Made by a program: the position numbers and the translations under genes
Assembly: GCA_023420245.1 (NCBI GenBank)
Contig: JAEZWL010000208.1
Span: forward strand, 1-43,190
Reading direction: 5' to 3'
Origin: Bacillota bacterium
GTDB lineage: Bacteria > Bacillota > Clostridia > Oscillospirales > Acutalibacteraceae
Length of the DNA stretch: 43,190 bases
The notes under the pieces: generated by a model
What the model saw: the letters and a program-made list of their open reading frames with translations, nothing else
Database searches by the model: none
What the model was told of the DNA's origin: nothing
In this document: positions 40,814-43,190 of the stretch, one piece after another
Layout: each line of letters starts with the position of its first letter
How positions within the stretch are numbered: position 1 is the stretch's first letter

Positions 40814-40842
40814 TTGAGTCCATGATTTTTCAGCTGTATAAT
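40814..40842 (+). promoter_or_regulatory. Promoter of the hxlR gene
   Basis: TTGAGT (40814-40819), a 17-base spacer and TATAAT (40837-40842), 25 bases before the ATG. Confidence 0.7.
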
Positions 40843-40867
40843 AATACCAAATAAAAGGCTGGGAGTA

Positions 40868-41242
40868 ATGAATATGAAATTAAGAATCGAATATACCTGC
40901 CCGCTGGAATTAACACACGATATTATCAGAGGAAAGTGGAAGCCCGTAATCCTGTGGCAGCTGGGGAAAGATAGCGCCTCGCTTTCCAAGCTAAAAAAAG
41001 AAATCCTGGGAATCAGCGAGAAGATGCTGCTGGAGCAGCTGAAAGAGCTGCAGGAGTTTGATATGATCTCGAAAAAGCAGTACGAGGGATACCCGCTGAA
41101 GGTAGAGTATTCCCTCACCCTACGCGGAAAAAGAATTCTGGAAGCCATTACAATTATGCAGAGCGTCGGCATTGAGCTGATGCTGGAAGACCATAAAGAG
41201 GACTTGCTGATCAGCAAAGGGCTGATCCCCACAAAAAAGTAA
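40868..41242 (+). CDS. HxlR family transcriptional regulator
   Basis: A 124-residue winged-helix protein of the HxlR type: CPLELTHDIIRGKWKPVILW, then LKKEILGISEKMLLEQLKEL (recognition helix) and VEYSLTLRGKRILEAI (wing). It has one cysteine in the typical N-terminal position (TCPLEL), which in some relatives senses redox or electrophiles. The two FMN-binding proteins that follow are plausible targets. GGGAG lies ahead of the ATG; ATG 40874 is also possible. Confidence 0.92.
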   Translation: MNMKLRIEYTCPLELTHDIIRGKWKPVILWQLGKDSASLSKLKKEILGISEKMLLEQLKELQEFDMISKKQYEGYPLKVEYSLTLRGKRILEAITIMQSVGIELMLEDHKEDLLISKGLIPTKK

Positions 41243-41301
41243 GTACTATTCACAGGCTCCGGTTTATGATAATGTAGATTCAAAAGCAGGGAGGTTTAAA
41301 A

Positions 41302-41742
41302 GTGAGAAATCCGGAACAGACAATCGGAAACCTGATCGACAAGCAGGGCGTTTCTTTTATCGGGTCAGTGACACAGGACGGTTTCCCGAATGTGAAGGCC
41401 ATGCTGCCGCCAAGGAAACGGGAAGGTATCAAGTATTTTTATTTTACCACCAATACGCATTCCATGCGGGTGCAGCAATACCGCAAAAACTCGAAAGCGT
41501 GCGTTTACTTTTGCGACCGGCGATTCTTCCGCGGGGTCATGCTCATTGGTACAATGGAGGTACTGGAGGATCAGGATTCCAAGGACATGATCTGGCAGCA
41601 AGGCGACACCATGTATTACCCACTCGGCGTTACCGACCCTGATTACTGCGTGCTTCGGTTCACAGCAAATACCGGCAGGTTTTACTCCAACTTTAATTCG
41701 GAAGACTTTACGATTGAGGAAGCGGAGGCAGTTTTGGAATGA
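41302..41742 (+). CDS. Pyridoxamine 5'-phosphate oxidase-like FMN-binding protein (first copy)
   Basis: A 146-residue split-barrel flavoprotein-like protein of the 'general stress protein 26' group: VSFIGSVTQDGFPNVKAML, FYFTTNTHSMRVQQYRKN and CVYFCDRRFFRGVMLIG are its marks, with FTANTGRFYSNF near the end. It begins with GTG 41302, with GGGAGG ahead. The substrate is unknown; relatives bind FMN or F420. It overlaps the next gene, its paralog, by four bases, and may be under the HxlR regulator upstream. Confidence 0.88.
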   Translation: MRNPEQTIGNLIDKQGVSFIGSVTQDGFPNVKAMLPPRKREGIKYFYFTTNTHSMRVQQYRKNSKACVYFCDRRFFRGVMLIGTMEVLEDQDSKDMIWQQGDTMYYPLGVTDPDYCVLRFTANTGRFYSNFNSEDFTIEEAEAVLE

Positions 41743-42158
41743 TTGACTCTGCACAATCGATTGAAAATCTGATTAATCAGATCAACCTGTTTTTTCTGAG
41801 TTCCGTCGATCAAAAAGGGTTTCCGAACACGAAAGCAATGCTTTCCCCGAGAAAACGGGAGGGTCTACATACCTTTTATTTTACAACTGCATTATCATCA
41901 AAAAAGGCGATTCAATTTTCCCAAAACCCAAACGCGAATTTATATTTTTGCAATCCGCAGACCTATGACGGCGTCATGCTGCTTGGAACGGCAGAAGTAC
42001 TTACCGAGCCTAAGCTGAAAGAAGAATTGTGGCGGGAAGGCGATAGCTTATATCACTCACTCGGTGTCACCGATCCAGATTATTGTGTGATAAAGTTTAC
42101 AGCTGATAACGGCAGATTTTACAGCAACTTAAAATCAGAAGATTTCCAGGTAATATAA
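41739..42158 (+). CDS. Pyridoxamine 5'-phosphate oxidase-like FMN-binding protein (second copy)
   Basis: A 139-residue paralog of the preceding protein, similar along its length: SSVDQKGFPNTKAMLSPRKR, FYFTTALSSKKAIQFSQNP, YDGVMLLGTAEVL and ADNGRFYSNLKSEDF. Tandem duplication is evident, but the two have clearly diverged, so the copies may form a heterodimer (these proteins are usually dimers). The ATG overlaps the previous stop (ATGA). A terminator follows. Confidence 0.88.
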   Translation: MIDSAQSIENLINQINLFFLSSVDQKGFPNTKAMLSPRKREGLHTFYFTTALSSKKAIQFSQNPNANLYFCNPQTYDGVMLLGTAEVLTEPKLKEELWREGDSLYHSLGVTDPDYCVIKFTADNGRFYSNLKSEDFQVI

Positions 42159-42162
42159 GCAA

Positions 42163-42191
42163 CGGCGGCCCGTTCAGTAAACGGGCCGCCG
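42163..42191. terminator. Bidirectional intrinsic terminator
   Basis: CGGCGGCCCGTT (42163-42174), loop CAGTA, AACGGGCCGCCG (42180-42191), then CTTTATGTTT. It lies between convergent genes. Confidence 0.8.
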
Positions 42192-42214
42192 CTTTATGTT
42201 TAATAATTTTTCTA

Positions 42215-42880
42215 TTACCTTTTTTCGGCAACTTCACCGGCTCGTTTGTAAATGCTGTTGGCCGGAACATATCCGCGTACCATGGAAAGCGGATAGACAT
42301 TACTGTTCCTGCCAATCACCGTGCCGGGATTCAGCACGGAATTGCAGCCGACCTCCACACAGTCCCCCAGCATCGCGCCGAATTTTTTCAGTCCGGTTTC
42401 CACTCGTTCGCCCTGCGCGCTCACAGCAACCAGAGTTTTGTCCGATTTCACATTGGAGGTAATGGAGCCTGCCCCCATGTGAGATTTGTACCCGAGAATG
42501 GAATCGCCCACGTAATTATAATGAGGCACCTGTACGTTATCAAACAGAATTACATTCTTGAGCTCGGTAGAGTTGCCTACCACGCAGTTCGCGCCCACCA
42601 GCGCGTTCCCACGGATAAACGCGCCATGCCTTACCTCGGTTCCCGGCCCGATAATCGCCGGTCCCGCGAGATAAGCAGAAGCAAACACCTTCGCGGTCTT
42701 CGCAATCCATACGTTTTCGCCGCGCTTTTCGTATTCATCTGAGGAAAGGGTTGCTCCCAGCCTTAAAATAAACTCCCCCACCTTCAGCAAAGCCTGCCAG
42801 GGGTATTCCAAGCCCTCCAGCAGCTCCGCAGCAGCCGTGTGGGATAAATCATATAGGTTCTCGATTTTGAGCTGTTCCAT
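42215..42880 (-). CDS. Hexapeptide-repeat (left-handed beta-helix) sugar-nucleotide enzyme
   Basis: A 221-residue protein with an N-terminal helical part (about 1-50) and a left-handed beta-helix of hexapeptide repeats (about 55-205): VFASAYLAGPAIIGPGTEV, AFIRGNALVGANCVVGNST, HMGAGSITSNVKSD and SVLNPGTVIGRNSNVYPLS. It resembles the GlmU C-terminal acetyltransferase half, with the 'GAG..T.N.K' loop, but lacks a pyrophosphorylase domain. It probably acetylates a sugar or sugar-phosphate. The start follows AAAAGGAGA. It is a single gene. Confidence 0.85.
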   Translation of the reverse strand: MEQLKIENLYDLSHTAAAELLEGLEYPWQALLKVGEFILRLGATLSSDEYEKRGENVWIAKTAKVFASAYLAGPAIIGPGTEVRHGAFIRGNALVGANCVVGNSTELKNVILFDNVQVPHYNYVGDSILGYKSHMGAGSITSNVKSDKTLVAVSAQGERVETGLKKFGAMLGDCVEVGCNSVLNPGTVIGRNSNVYPLSMVRGYVPANSIYKRAGEVAEKR

Positions 42881-43033
42881 GAAACAGAATCTCCTTTTTA
42901 TAGCGATTAACTTTAAAAATGGTTAAGTATTTGCGCGCATATGTTTCGTGCTTCAGGGCGCACAGCAAAGCGTGGCTGACGCATCAATCGTTTCCATTAT
43001 AAGATTAAAATCAGGAGAAATCAACCGCTCCGA

Positions 43034-43190
43034 TTATTTCATCCGGCTTTTCAGCTGCAAAAGGTCGCTGGTGTCGATCTTCCCGTCGCCGTTAATATCC
43101 GCCGCCTGAAACGAAAATCCCGTCAGGCTCCTCTGGTTGGTGATATACTCATAAACAGCGCTGCCGTCAAGCTCCGTAACCGCCCCGGTT
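43034..43190 (-). CDS. C-terminal end of a dockerin-containing protein (partial)
   Basis: Only the last 51-52 residues are inside the window, ending at TAA 43034-43036. They hold a type I dockerin calcium-loop repeat, AADINGDGKIDTSDLLQLKS, preceded by a weaker first repeat (DGSAVYEYITNQRSL). Dockerins attach secreted enzymes to cohesins of a scaffold, or act in cell-surface proteins, in Ruminococcaceae and related Clostridia. The rest of the gene lies beyond the right edge, so the enzyme cannot be named. Confidence 0.82.
   Translation of the reverse strand, partial: TGAVTELDGSAVYEYITNQRSLTGFSFQAADINGDGKIDTSDLLQLKSRMK

Overview
The window looks like a chromosome segment of a gut-type Clostridia bacterium, most likely Oscillospiraceae/Ruminococcaceae. 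Reasons: Firmicutes-style AGGAGG ribosome binding sites throughout, a tRNA-Trp T-box riboswitch, an rlmD 3' end used as an integration site, a dockerin domain at the right edge, and GC-rich housekeeping genes interrupted by AT-rich mobile DNA. No rRNA, tRNA, CRISPR array or insertion sequence was seen.

Region 1 (1-11.6 kb, + strand) is the late operon of a siphovirus-type prophage: HK97 capsid, head-tail connector, head closure, gp10-like neck protein, tail terminator candidate, major tail protein, tail assembly chaperones G and G-T (joined by a clear -1 programmed frameshift cassette), tape measure, distal tail protein, Gp37-like tail protein, a baseplate-type protein, a fibronectin-III attachment protein, holin and amidase. 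Terminase and portal lie to the left, outside the window.

Region 2 (11.8-17.7 kb, + strand) is the prophage integration module: a small SHOCT-like ORF, then three large-serine-recombinase genes in a row (the first frame-broken, the second without a catalytic domain, the third intact). A PadR / DUF4180 / alpha-beta-hydrolase operon follows, with an ideal promoter and a PadR-type operator. Directly after the hydrolase stop sits the last 23 codons of another recombinase.

Region 3 (17.7-32.8 kb, - strand) is an AT-rich integrative island built up at the 3' end of rlmD. The rlmD-type end (HVETVV(L)MS) occurs four times: in rlmD itself (site D, 32.81 kb), at the end of a 562-aa serine recombinase (site C, 25.3 kb), and as orphan pieces at 22.2 kb (site B) and 19.0 kb (site A). 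Element D-C (7.5 kb) carries the recombinase, an RP4-like oriT candidate, six palindromes mostly phased at 32 bp, two zinc-ribbon membrane proteins and a large protein with PD-(D/E)XK nuclease signatures. Its integration appears to have swapped C-terminal tails between RlmD and the recombinase. Cassette C-B carries a compact serine recombinase (a catalytic-core Arg replaced by Ser) and an AbiE toxin-antitoxin pair. Cassette B-A carries a CAAX protease, two unknown proteins and a second compact recombinase. Beyond A lies one unknown zinc-motif gene. A three-iteron repeat (R1-R3) lies upstream of the leading gene of each of these three gene groups.

Region 4 (32.5-43.2 kb) is host chromosome: rlmD, T-box-controlled trpB2, a candidate small RNA, an FHA-FtsW/RodA plus PBP operon, pyridoxamine kinase, an HxlR regulator with two tandem FMN-binding paralogs, a hexapeptide-repeat sugar-nucleotide enzyme, and the end of a dockerin protein.
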